From: Bathymodiolus brooksi
Lineage: Eukaryota > Mollusca > Bivalvia > Mytilida > Modiolidae
Assembly (NCBI GenBank): GCA_963680875.1
Contig: OY804579.1
Coordinates: forward strand, 55,504,036 to 55,568,035
Direction of reading: 5' to 3'
Length of the DNA stretch: 64,000 bases
The notes beneath the pieces were generated by a model. The model searched no databases and was not told the origin of the DNA. It worked only from the letters and a program-made list of their open reading frames with translations. Positions 37,001 through 52,731 of this stretch are shown here, piece after piece (positions within the stretch are counted from its first letter, which is position 1; every line of letters starts with the position of its first letter). The position numbers and the translations under genes were made by a program.

Positions 37001-39127
37001 CTCGCCTGTAGGCTGTGCCTAATCCATATTATCTCATATTTGGTATGGTCAAGACGTTTGGGCATTTCATAGTTGGAGTTATCTTTCATTTGGCTTAATA
37101 TGATAAATTGTGAACTCCGGTCGGTTGTAATCCGGAGTCTGATTTGTATGTTATGTAACTTGTTATGTTGGAGCGGTTAAAATAGATTATTTGTGAACAG
37201 ACGTGATTTTCATTGTGTCAATTATTATTTCAAGATATTTATGATGACTGCGGCTCGGCAGCATTACAGTGTAAGTATTATACCATCTGGTTTAGTCCTT
37301 AACAAGGCGGAAAAGGACTTGTCACAAGTAGGGGTTGTTTCTCCAAATCTATGTGAAAAAGAAGTTGGACCAAACCCAGCAACTCTACCACCAGAATGTT
37401 GTTTGCCAGTGATGTTGGTAATAAAAGAAATCACGCAGCAGTGACATGATAATACTCTGGAAAGGACTTAAAGATACAACACACTGAAAGTCTCAAAAAC
37501 AGATGAGCTTTTCTCAAGTCATTAGTTTGTGTGGTGAGGCAAATTGGACTGTAGTTTGTGCTCTTACTACCGATTTTCCAGGGCAATCCGATGTTGTTGG
37601 ACTAGCAACATGATTCACACCTCTGTACTATAAGTTCAAAATCTTTCATGGAAATATGATCTTAAGAAAAGCTCGTACCATTTCGAGAATGATAACATTA
37701 TAGTCATGGATGATGTGTTCAATTGTTGGGATCAGTATGACGATTTTGAAAGTATACCTTAGTATTTTAGAAAATCCGTAATTGGTTTGTCCCCATGTCA
37801 AATACACTCTTTAATTTAAGTCCATATGAACACTGCGTTGTTCGTAATCGAGTGATGTCCTTTCTACCATGGCAATCGACAAACCTCGAATAAATCCACT
37901 GTCCTAATGTATTCGAACAAATGTTTTGATTTGTAGACCGATGTTTGCCAATTTCCATTCTTGTGCCTGTTCATATGTTTGGTTGAGGCTACAACAGAGA
38001 AACATTGTATATTCCACACTGGTGTTGGCTACAGATATCATGGGATGGAGTCCCGGGTGGACATTGAAGATTCCACGATGGAAATAAACGTTAGAGAATA
38101 CCGAAGGGGCAATCAAAAATGGGCAATCCATAGTTACAATTATTATTATTTTGAAAATTAAGATTGTTAAATGTTAAATAATCCATATGACATTGTTATG
38201 ACAAATGGACAATGTTAGGATGTGCAATAGATATTAATCTTGGTGACTATTAACCCTCTTCATAGATACACAATCACCTGCAACTATACACCTAGATATG
38301 CTCTATAGAAATGCTTTACACATCTACGATTCTAGCTATTACGTTGGAATTTATATATTAAAAAATCACGTGAAAACACTTGTGTTAAGATTCTTTTAAA
38401 TATTCACAATATTCAACAAATACCGATAAGAGTTTACAACCAAAGTCATTTTAAAAGTGGTGTTTAAGAGGTATGTGTTATTTCATGGTTATATATGGGT
38501 TTAAAAACTCCACTTTCAACAATATGTCAGTTATATCGTGGCAGTCAGTTTTAATAGGAGTACCACCCAGAGAAAACTACCGAACTGCTACAAGTCATTA
38601 ACAAACCATAACGTTACACATTTAAAATAAACTTGTTTTCATCATGATATAACTGCAAAATTGCTGAGTTGGCGTTAAACAACAATCACTCATTCACTCA
38701 TAATGTTACATCGTTTGCACCTCGCAACTGCCGGTAATCGAACTCACAACTTTTCGTGATACAAACAAATTATGTAGTTTATTGCATAGGTAGTTCCGAG
38801 GTGAATCCAACTACCATACGATCACATACACTACGGCCCCTATGGTTTAAAAAAAATGTTAATAGTAAAATAAGTTAATACTTTAATCATGAAGTTTTAC
38901 GGTGATGGTAAAAAATTCCACCAACATCATACAAGACCAACCAACTGCCCTGCCTTACCAAAATACAAAGAAGATAACGAGAGAAGCTGAGTATATGACC
39001 TAGTAAACGGACAAGTGACTGTTATACTAGTTAAACGACTATGCTTTATTTCCAGGACAAGTACTCGGGGGATGCTACTTTTTACATCTGTAAACCATCT
39101 GATGGTGCAAGAGGAATTCAACTATAA
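24937..39127 (+). CDS. GALK1: Galactokinase (GALK1-like), copy B, complete, 7 exons, 392 aa
   Basis: Second galactokinase, head-to-tail with copy A. CDS joins 24937-25098, 27813-27999, 28366-28627, 29327-29508, 34228-34378, 35366-35528 and 39056-39127. Exon lengths (162, 187, 262, 182, 151, 163, 72) and all phases match copy A except for one codon lost in each of exons 3 and 7. An in-frame ATG at 24931 would add two residues; 24937 was chosen for its A at -3 and G at +4 and for length identity with copy A. Motifs: [23 protein letters not shown] (131-141), catalytic D186 in GLPDGIMDQ, and [11 protein letters not shown]. The loop before the catalytic Asp reads LPDG where copy A and human read MPCG. 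There are no inactivating changes. Possible poly(A) signal AATAAA at 39266. The introns are heavily invaded by repeats. Confidence 0.95.
25060..26430 (+). repeat. 56-bp minisatellite made of the exon 1/intron 1 junction of galactokinase copy B
   Basis: The unit is exonic sequence for [13 protein letters not shown] (GAACACACAGATTACAATGA then CGGATATGTTCTCCCCATG) followed by the splice donor and 11 more intron bases (GTAGGTTAGTAATAAGA). About 24 copies follow the real exon. Most keep ATG|GTAGGTTAGTAATAAGAG, so each carries a donor-like site. Most copies differ from the exon at CACACAGATTAC (CACATGCATCAC or CACATGTATCAC), but units near 25,856 and 26,085 have the exonic form. A block of about 235 bp is duplicated within the array (25741 and 25976 in register). 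56 is not a multiple of 3 and units contain TAATAA, so the array cannot extend the protein. Confidence 0.93.
26895..27150 (+). mobile_element. tRNA-like-headed SINE, second family, plus orientation
   Basis: The head contains GTCGTGGTCCTGTGGTAG and the B-box-like GAGTTCGAATCCC. The body has GGTCGGTGGTTTTCTCCGG and CCTCCACCAATACAACTG. The tail has CATGATATAACTGAAATATT and GACGTTGAACACCAT. It is the plus-strand counterpart of the element at 10338. Confidence 0.78.
27524..27613. repeat. 17-bp perfect inverted repeat around a 56-nt spacer
   Basis: CACAGGCACTAGACACT (27524-27540) is the exact reverse complement of 27597-27613. It may be a very short MITE or the stem of a hairpin in the pre-mRNA of copy B. 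Confidence 0.7.
27813..27999 (+). CDS. GALK1: Galactokinase copy B, exon 2 (residues 55-117)
   Basis: The exon lies between CTTCAG| and G|gtaatt, 187 nt. It encodes [20 protein letters not shown] to [13 protein letters not shown]. It is clearly the homologue of copy A exon 2 but substantially diverged, so the duplication is not recent. Confidence 0.94.
28000..28365 (+). repeat. Short degenerate tandem repeat in copy B intron 2
   Basis: At about 28,120-28,245 a unit of about 50 bp beginning AACTAAAGAGAA and ending TATGCAGAG occurs about three times with drift. The rest of the 366-bp intron is AT-rich. Confidence 0.5.
28366..28627 (+). CDS. GALK1: Galactokinase copy B, exon 3 (residues 117-204)
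   Basis: The exon lies between TTCCAG| and AG|gtaaac, 262 nt. It holds [11 protein letters not shown] and catalytic D186 in GLPDGIMDQ. It is one codon shorter than in copy A, in the variable loop after FLDEL. Confidence 0.94.
28651..28780 (-). repeat. Dispersed bivalve-type repeat fragment
   Basis: AAATAAACGTTAGAGAATAC followed by CGAAGGGACAATCAAAAATG also occurs at 38079-38130. It resembles a dispersed repeat common in bivalve transcripts and genomes. It lies in copy B intron 3. Confidence 0.5.
29327..29508 (+). CDS. GALK1: Galactokinase copy B, exon 4 (residues 204-265)
   Basis: The exon lies between AATAG| and G|gtatga, 182 nt. It encodes [20 protein letters not shown] then [15 protein letters not shown], aligned with copy A exon 4. 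Confidence 0.93.
29776..30222. repeat. Two diverged direct copies of an about 85-bp segment
   Basis: AAATCCGTTTAAGGACATG to CATTGTCTCATTTTTCGAC (from 29776) recurs as CATCCGCTTAAGGACAAAC to GCATTGCGTCATATTTCGAC (from 30138), sharing GCTTATCCGGATT and GACGATGCATACG. A weaker third match is near 29,680-29,720. Confidence 0.6.
30358..30500. repeat. About 85-bp tandem repeat, left part
   Basis: The unit contains ACGATTTCGT, TTTATTAAGTACAAT, CATTCTATAATAAAGACA and TGACAATATACAAT. One and a half units are visible here. The same unit continues at 33,170-33,275 beyond the inserted inverted-repeat element. Confidence 0.65.
30544..33134. mobile_element. 2.6-kb element with about 105-bp terminal inverted repeats
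   Basis: The left arm (30544-30650) contains TTTAATGGACC, ATACCTCACGGCT and AAGCCCTGTCGTAGA. The right arm (about 33,028-33,134) contains these in reverse complement, TCTACGACAGGGCTT, AGCCGTGAGGTAT and GGTCCATTAAA. Between them lies a broken gene of a family expanded in marine invertebrates (31,400-32,473). This is the structure of a DNA transposon or a captured-gene element. No transposase of a named superfamily was recognised. Confidence 0.6.
31400..32473 (+). pseudogene. Broken copy of a repetitive gene family ([14 protein letters not shown] proteins, Cys-rich C-terminus)
   Basis: Across several frames the translation includes [20 protein letters not shown], then [13 protein letters not shown] at about 31,838, then [20 protein letters not shown] and [19 protein letters not shown]. 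It ends in a Cys-rich tail ([31 protein letters not shown]) with a stop at 32471-32473. Such proteins recur as multicopy uncharacterised genes in cnidarians and molluscs and look transposon-associated. Frame changes near 31,690, 31,880 and 32,020 break the ORF; 32,075-32,473 stays open. Function is unknown; a nuclease-like N-terminal domain is a guess. Confidence 0.55.
33170..33275. repeat. About 85-bp tandem repeat, right part
   Basis: GTTTATTAAGTTCAATACAT then TCTATCATAAAGACA and ATGCATGACAATATACAAT match the array at 30,358-30,500 in the same orientation. The array thus flanks the inverted-repeat element on both sides. Confidence 0.6.
33269..33482 (-). pseudogene. C-terminal fragment of a C5/C48-like cysteine protease of a mobile element
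   Basis: On the minus strand a 70-residue open frame leaves the gap and ends at TAA (33269-33271). It contains [20 protein letters not shown] then [14 protein letters not shown]. The pattern Q, then about six residues, then T/S-CG-yCly, then R..G....IV..F, is the C-terminal active-site block (Gln and nucleophilic Cys) of adenain- and ULP1-like proteases. Polinton/Maverick elements and several other transposons encode such proteases. GC content is clearly above that of its surroundings. The N-terminal half with the catalytic His lies in or beyond the gap, so completeness cannot be judged. Confidence 0.5.
33483..33682. other. Assembly gap, 200 N
   Basis: Exactly 200 N, probably a fixed-size placeholder. 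The true length is unknown. It lies inside intron 4 of copy B, beside the protease fragment. Confidence 0.98.
34228..34378 (+). CDS. GALK1: Galactokinase copy B, exon 5 (residues 265-315)
   Basis: The exon lies between TTTAAG| and AG|gtttat, 151 nt as in copy A. It encodes [20 protein letters not shown] and [12 protein letters not shown]. The donor GTTTAT is weaker than the donors of the other exons. Confidence 0.92.
34379..35365 (+). other. Intron 5 of copy B
   Basis: It holds a four-copy 39-bp repeat (34571-34726). At about 35,210-35,265 is a single end of the MITE family seen at 39321 and 41945 (CAATCTGATTGAAATCAGAT, CTTGCTCCCCCTTTTCTGAT). The rest is AT-rich. Confidence 0.6.
34571..34726. 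repeat. 39-bp tandem repeat, exactly 4 copies
   Basis: ATATTTTCCCTCTCCATCAA then TACATTTAACCCTAGAAGG, four identical units totalling 156 bp. Identity points to recent expansion. Confidence 0.96.
35366..35528 (+). CDS. GALK1: Galactokinase copy B, exon 6 (residues 315-369)
   Basis: The exon lies between TTGTAG| and ATG|gtaaac, 163 nt. It contains [20 protein letters not shown] and the glycine motif [17 protein letters not shown]. Confidence 0.95.
36220..36840. mobile_element. 621-bp foldback element with internally duplicated arms
   Basis: The left arm begins GAGATTTTTTGGG (36220-36232) and the right arm ends CCCAAAAAATCTC (36828-36840). Each arm of about 87 bp contains a tandem pair of the motif GGCCGAGATATAT.GGGGACGACTTTTTT, so the pairing can slip by one motif. 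The interior (36,307-36,753) has no coding signal. No target-site duplication is evident. Confidence 0.75.
38515..38845 (-). mobile_element. Second-family SINE (-) interrupted by a 5'-truncated SINE tail (+)
   Basis: The outer element shows the reverse of the body and a head ending in CTACGGCCCCTA, as in the copy at 10338. At about 38,620-38,700 a plus-strand tail of the first family interrupts it (CATGATATAACTGCAAAATT, GGCGTTAAACAACAATCACT). CATAACGTTACA on the left and CATAATGTTACA on the right look like the duplicated target of the inner insertion. Confidence 0.65.
39056..39127 (+). CDS. GALK1: Galactokinase copy B, exon 7 (residues 370-392, stop TAA)
   Basis: The exon lies after TTTCCAG|. 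It encodes [20 protein letters not shown] then IQL and stop, 72 nt. A possible AATAAA poly(A) signal is at 39266-39271, 139 bp downstream. Confidence 0.94.
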   Translation, partial: DKYSGDATFYICKPSDGARGIQL

Positions 39128-39320
39128 ACCAAAAAGAATATTTCGACGCCAAATCCGGTGTTCCTAGCGTTTGTTAACTATGAATTGTAAAACCACATTG
39201 ATCTGTTATGTCTTATTAATGTCATTAGCATATACATATACATGTAGAAGCAAGAACTTGATACCAATAAAATGGAGTTAAATCAATTAACCGTGATCTC
39301 TTATAATGTATAAATTATTC

Positions 39321-39515
39321 CAGTCTGATTAAAATCTGACATTTCACTTGCTCTATCAAAATCTGACATCTTGTTAACAAGAGCAAGTGAGATGTCAGAT
39401 TGTTAACAAGAGCAAGTGAGATGTCAGATTTTAATCATCTCACTTTGCTTTTGTTTATAAATTTGCTCTTGTTTATAAACAAGAGCAAGTGAGAGGTCAG
39501 ATTTTAATCAGACTG
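39321..39515. mobile_element. 195-bp MITE with perfect 20-bp terminal inverted repeats
   Basis: The termini CAGTCTGATTAAAATCTGAC (39321-39340) and its exact reverse complement (39496-39515) extend imperfectly inward with ACTTGCTC blocks. An internal tandem of a segment of about 33 bp (GAGCAAGTGAGATGTCAGAT) suggests slippage. It lies just downstream of copy B's poly(A) signal. Related ends are at 41945-42294 and 35210. Confidence 0.8.
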
Positions 39516-39931
39516 AAATTAATCGTCTATAAAAGTTGTTTTCTCACTTGATATACAGCTCATTTAGATATTGCATGTTAAATACAGATCATACATAATG
39601 CATTTATGACCTGAAACACATACATTTGTATATATTTAAAATCCATTTGCGAAGCTCATTAACCACACTCGATTCATTGAATTTTTCTCTCATTTTCTGT
39701 CATTAATACCGAACCATTGCATGTTTGTCTATATAGAAGCATATCAACCTGTAATTATGATGATATAAATAACAATGTAGATCTACATACAGTATACAAT
39801 GATCTACCACTTGCATTAACTTTGGATTCACTGTTGTATCATCCAAAGCTTTGTGAATATTTATCAACCTACATCTGTTACAAATAAGTATTTCATGATC
39901 TTCATAAATGTTTTGGCTGGTTACGCTCAGG

Positions 39932-41000
39932 CAGTGGCGTAGGAAGGAATTGTTAAAGGTGCAAGCACGGAGGGTTTGGGTGGTGTCCTCCAGGGTAGAT
40001 AGCAGGAAAATATATTTAAAACTACTTTTAATATCCTTTAATTATGCCAATGGATGTTTACATACAATCAAATCAAAAGCATTTTTTTCTTTTTCTGGCA
40101 TTATCAAGCTTGTCTACAACTGCATCCAATGGAAGTTGAATGTCTCTGTGAATATGTAGCAATGCCAAGGCCGATAGTCTTTCATGTCACATTGTTGCGC
40201 GTAAATGTGTCTTTACACGTATCAATTTGCTAAAACATCTTTCGGCTGTTGCTGTAGAGGATAGCATTGTAAGCAGAATATTCAATATATATATATTCGG
40301 ATACAAGGTTTTGTTTACAGGTTCCAAGGATGGAATGGTTTTACCTGATCTGTGGGATATAATTCACATGTTTTACCTGATCTGTGTGATATAATTCACA
40401 CCTTGCTTTCCATCTTTTTACTTCAAGGGTAAACTCTTCCAGAGTTTGCAGATCTGCCCTATTAGCATCATAAATATGCTATTCATTCTCCTGTTTGGTT
40501 TGTTTAAATTGATCGGTATGCCAGAAATTGATCTTCGTTTTTACCAAACGGTCCCTTAACTCGTTTAACAAGTGATTTAGGACCTAGTAATCCTTGGTGT
40601 ATGCTACCTGTGGATTGGCACGATTTCGTCGTCTACCGGGCTGTCCTCTGGTTAGACGAGACAACACTAATTACTCCGCTAAATCTACAGCTTCATGATA
40701 TAAAATGTTGTAAACACTAATGTCATTTCTATCAGTCTTAATATGTCGAATCTAGGCTTGACTCCCAGACTCTATCATATCACATGAGATGCTATTCTAC
40801 ATTGCTGTAATCGCAACAACAGCTTGCAAAATGTGACTGCAAACCACTAGTGGCGAAATAAATTTCAAATCACAAAATGACAGATAAATGGACGCTTGAT
40901 CTGTCGTCACCATTGGTTTGTAAATACTCTTGGCCACTATGATATGAAGTGTGACCTTATTATTATTTTTTGCTGATTTGTTTGTGCACGCAAGTGCGTT
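39932..41000 (-). pseudogene. hAT-superfamily transposase remnant
   Basis: On the minus strand two diagnostic pieces can be read. RGQPGRRRNRANPQ (about 40,617-40,655) resembles the basic linker of ZMYM/TTF-type hAT transposases. STATAERCFSKLIRVKTHLR (about 40,190-40,250), followed by ERLSALALLHIHRD, is the C-terminal dimerisation block. Several stops and frame changes break it. At the left edge, CAGTGGCGTAGGAAGG (39932-39947) looks like a hAT terminal inverted repeat; the matching right end was not found. Confidence 0.6.
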
Positions 41001-41299
41001 GCTGTGTCAATGGTAGCTACGCTATTGTCACGTGTCGAATTCATATGCCAACTTTTTTCATACATTGACCTACACCTCGCAATTGACAATGAGGGCCGGT
41101 TAAAAACGAAGCTTAACGACAAAATAGATTATTTCAATTTTCCCATTGTGAACTTTCCATTTATATGTACATTGTAACAACATTCCAGCAGCATCTGCAA
41201 AGCTGTACGGTTAACCGCTATGTCACAAATGACCACGGATATGTTTGTCGTAATCACATTCCAATCCTTTCCTCATTTATGACTTATCATCGGGTGTGT

Positions 41300-41460
41300 A
41301 ACAAGAGTAATACGACGGGTGCCATGTGTGACGCAGGAACTGCTTATCCTTCCGGAGCATCTGAGTTCACCCCGGTTTTTAGTGGGGTTCGTGTAGCTCG
41401 ATCTTTATTTGTCTGCGTAGTGTTTTGTAGATTATTGTTTATCCTTTTTCTTTTAGGTTA
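41300..41460 (+). repeat. Dispersed bivalve-type repeat
   Basis: It contains GGGTGCCATGTGTGACGCAG, TTATCCTTCCGGAGCATCTG and TTTTTAGTGGGGTTCGTGT. I recognise this block as a very common dispersed repeat of bivalves, especially mussels, often seen in UTRs. That is recalled knowledge and could not be checked here. Confidence 0.5.
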
Positions 41461-41944
41461 GGTTAGGTTAGGTCATCTGTGGACGCTGGCTCTCCGCCAC
41501 TATATTCACCTCTACTTCTTCCTTGATACAACTTATTTCGGTGTGGTTTCCGGTGTTTTCCTTGTTTTGGATGCTGGCTTTGTACTCAAATTTTACATCT
41601 TGGTGTTCCCAGTATTTATCGAGCTTGATTTCAAATTGTCTTACATCCTTTGCATCAATTACTGAGTATTCCATAAATCAACGATTCTGTTGGTGAAAGA
41701 AAATTTCCTTAAATTTATTTTGCAGAATTTCTTCTTGATTTTCTTACTATGGTCATTGTATTGTCTGCTCTTCTTCGATTTGCGGCTTCTAGGTATCTTC
41801 AAACTTGTTTTCCTCTTGAAATCGATTGTTAGCCATAAAAGCTGCCGACATACAATGTATATCTGTTTTGTCGATTATTAAATACATTTGCATATTGATA
41901 TTAGATCATGGTAATGTGTGACAAATGTTATTACACATATCCAT

Positions 41945-42294
41945 CAATCTGATTAAAATAAGATCTCTTACTTGCTTCTCTTTACCGATATGTCGTGGCG
42001 TTGGAGATCTGAGGAAACCCCAATACGGGTCACATGCGCATGATGACCCTATGTACCATTCAATGAAAATGGCGATTGCGATACTATGAAAGTGTTACTA
42101 AACTGCTTTGTATGTTACGAGTAATCCGATTGGCCGGGAAAGGTCATAACCGTATTGATCATATCATTATATATTCATGACATAAGGTGACTAACACGTG
42201 ACCGTAATGGGATTTCCTCAGATCTCCAATGCCGTGACATATCAGTAAAGTGGAGTAACGGAAGTAAGGGAGAGATCGGATTTTAACCAGATTG
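41945..42294. mobile_element. 350-bp MITE with about 100-bp terminal inverted repeats
   Basis: The left arm (41945-42045) reads CAATCTGATTAAAATAAGAT, CCGATATGTCGTGGCGTTGG, AGATCTGAGGAAACCCCAAT. The right arm (about 42,200-42,294) is its diverged reverse complement. The ends match the family at 39321. No coding capacity. Confidence 0.8.
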
Positions 42295-44056
42295 CAGCAT
42301 TAGACAACGGGTTAATCTCCATGTGTGTAGTGTCGGAATCACACAACTGTACAAACTATGCTTACTTCGAATGTCTCCTCTGTTCTTACTCCTTATTGTT
42401 GCGTGCTTAAACGGAGAAGTAGATAATTCTAATTCTATTGCATTTTGCATAACCCGACCGTGGACCGAACAGCAGATCTTCCACATTCAAGCTTTGTCAC
42501 AAAATTCATTGTTGTAATCTTGTCGAATTACTGTGAACACGGAAAGTCACGTTGGCTAAGGTTCCCATTTAGACACCATTATTGATAACAATCCGGTTCC
42601 TGTGAAAGTTGGAGGGACAACTAACCAGTTATATCCCAGATCTTGGTATAAATTCGACGTAAACACGGTCCATCCTTCAAATAGCGGACATTGTGCCATG
42701 TATCCACATCTCCCAAATACACTTGTTTTAAAGTCTAGATATTCCAGCAGCACCAATGTATGGAGTTTACTTTTCACAATTTGTTTGTCACATGCTTGCT
42801 ATATTTAAACTTTGGAGTTATCCTGTTTATTGCTCCTAAACACTTTTTTATTATTTGGTTTTCCAATATTTCGATATTGAGCGTACCTGATGAAGGTCAT
42901 TCCAGAAAAGCGTCGTACGCACTAAATTTGATATCTACGTTTTTATTTCTTGATATGAGGGTAGACTTGAGGATACACAACTTGTCCTCTGTATTAATTA
43001 ACCATTGACAAAAAGTTGATATTCCTAAAACAGATACTTCAAATCATTAGTATTCTGTTAATATTTATGGTAAGGAAACGAAGACAGCGATCATTTACCA
43101 CATACTGAAATGGAGGTTCACTGTCACTTGTAGTTCAATTGAGACATCCAGAACCAGCATCTCTAAAATTCAGTGAAAATCCTATCATATTTGGACATCA
43201 GTGACTTAAACATCATATTGAAATTTTAGACCCACCCGGAAATTTTAATCATACCATATTGAAATTTTAACGAGCTCAGAAATAATAAATAGTAACTCGC
43301 TTTAGCTTCATACTGAAAAGTAAACCCACTCAGAAATTGCTATATGAACTCGGTACAACTCTAAACCACTCGGAAATCACAAACATAAATCAGTACAAGG
43401 TCATACTGAAACTTGACTCCACTCAAAATTACAAATAGAAACACCAACACACAGCATCCATTTTATTTTTCAAAGTGTTCAACCTTTACAAAAACGGTTT
43501 TGAGCAAACATTAAGTATTTTGATGACAACATAGTAACAAGTAAAGACAATAATAAATAAGTAGACATTTGAATGATTTTTAATTAAACAAGCACTATGC
43601 ATTTAATTAACATTGATTCATCACACAGGTGCAAATACTGACGGGTAAAATGACTATAATTTAGTAAATATATATCACAGTTGTGGCTCTCTATGTACAA
43701 AGCATCTGATGCTGGCCTAAATATTCCCTAGAAATATACTTTAGCTTTAGAGGTGCAAACCGGTCTTAACAGACTGGCACGATATGAAAAAAGATAGAGA
43801 TTGGAAGTAACCTATTATGCAAAAGAGACAGAACAGAAAACATAACAATTGACTGACATATACATATAACAAATTGCTTATCAAAAGGTTCTGACATATA
43901 TCACAGTATCTGGTTACAATTAATACTGATTTCTCCACAGAAATTACAAACTTGTCCTTTCGAAGGTGTTTTGAAAGTATTACTGACATTTTTTTTTATC
44001 ATAGATAAGGTCCGATATTTCTTTTTAATACTATTTTGATTACTGTTTATCATTTC
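42295..44056. other. 3' intergenic region between galactokinase B and tektin-3 (convergent)
   Basis: No gene recognised. It contains the dispersed repeat block at 42870-42960 in minus orientation. At about 43,190-43,445 is a degenerate repeat of 40-60 bp with recurring CATATTGAAATTTTA, CCCACTC and GGAAATT. A possible minus-strand poly(A) signal for tektin-3 (ATTAAA) is at 44024-44029. Frames at 42323-42808 look like chance ORFs. Confidence 0.45.
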
Positions 44057-52582
<8,526 letters not shown>

Positions 52583-52700
52583 TGTTTTCTTTTTTCAAAA
52601 TCTGTACCAACATTACTTTTTAAAAGAATTCCCAAAATGCAACACTGATTGTGGGCGGCGCCAACTACCAAGGTAGACAATTTGTAAACAATATAACAAT
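52583..52700. promoter_or_regulatory. Probable bidirectional promoter, tektin-3 (-) and NUBP1 (+)
   Basis: Only 118 bp separate the two start codons. The interval contains a GC box GGGCGG (52653-52658), a GGCGCC palindrome, and CTACC-AA-GGTAG (52665-52676), an imperfect palindrome keeping the core of the RFX X-box found at ciliary genes. No TATA box is seen in either direction. 5' UTRs must be very short or overlap. Confidence 0.55.
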
Positions 52701-52731
52701 ATGGCGGATGTTCCGTCTGATGCACCACAAC
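52701..52731 (+). CDS. NUBP1: NUBP1 exon 1 (residues 1-11)
   Basis: ATGGCGGATGTTCC reads [10 protein letters not shown] and ends C|gtgagt in phase 1. It matches the short acidic N-terminus of NUBP1 (MEEVPHDCPG in human). Confidence 0.85.

Larger units (their letters stand above)
35529..39055 (+). other. Intron 6 of copy B and its repeats
   Basis: The intron is 3.5 kb. It holds a dispersed repeat at 35535-35640 (also at 42870-42960 and 63035-63150), a decayed SINE-like piece to about 35,820 ending GGCGTTAAACAC, a 621-bp foldback (36220-36840), a bivalve-type repeat fragment (38079-38135) and two nested SINEs (38515-38845). Open frames at 36,748-37,444 show no recognisable protein. Confidence 0.6.

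Noticed and set aside
24937..39127. Galactokinase copy B as a pseudogene because of repeat-filled introns
   Set aside because: All seven exons are open, phases match copy A, splice sites are canonical and catalytic residues are kept.
41455..41477. Four TTAGG repeats as an interstitial telomere
   Set aside because: Only about 20 bp, and molluscan telomeres are expected to be TTAGGG; most likely chance or microsatellite.
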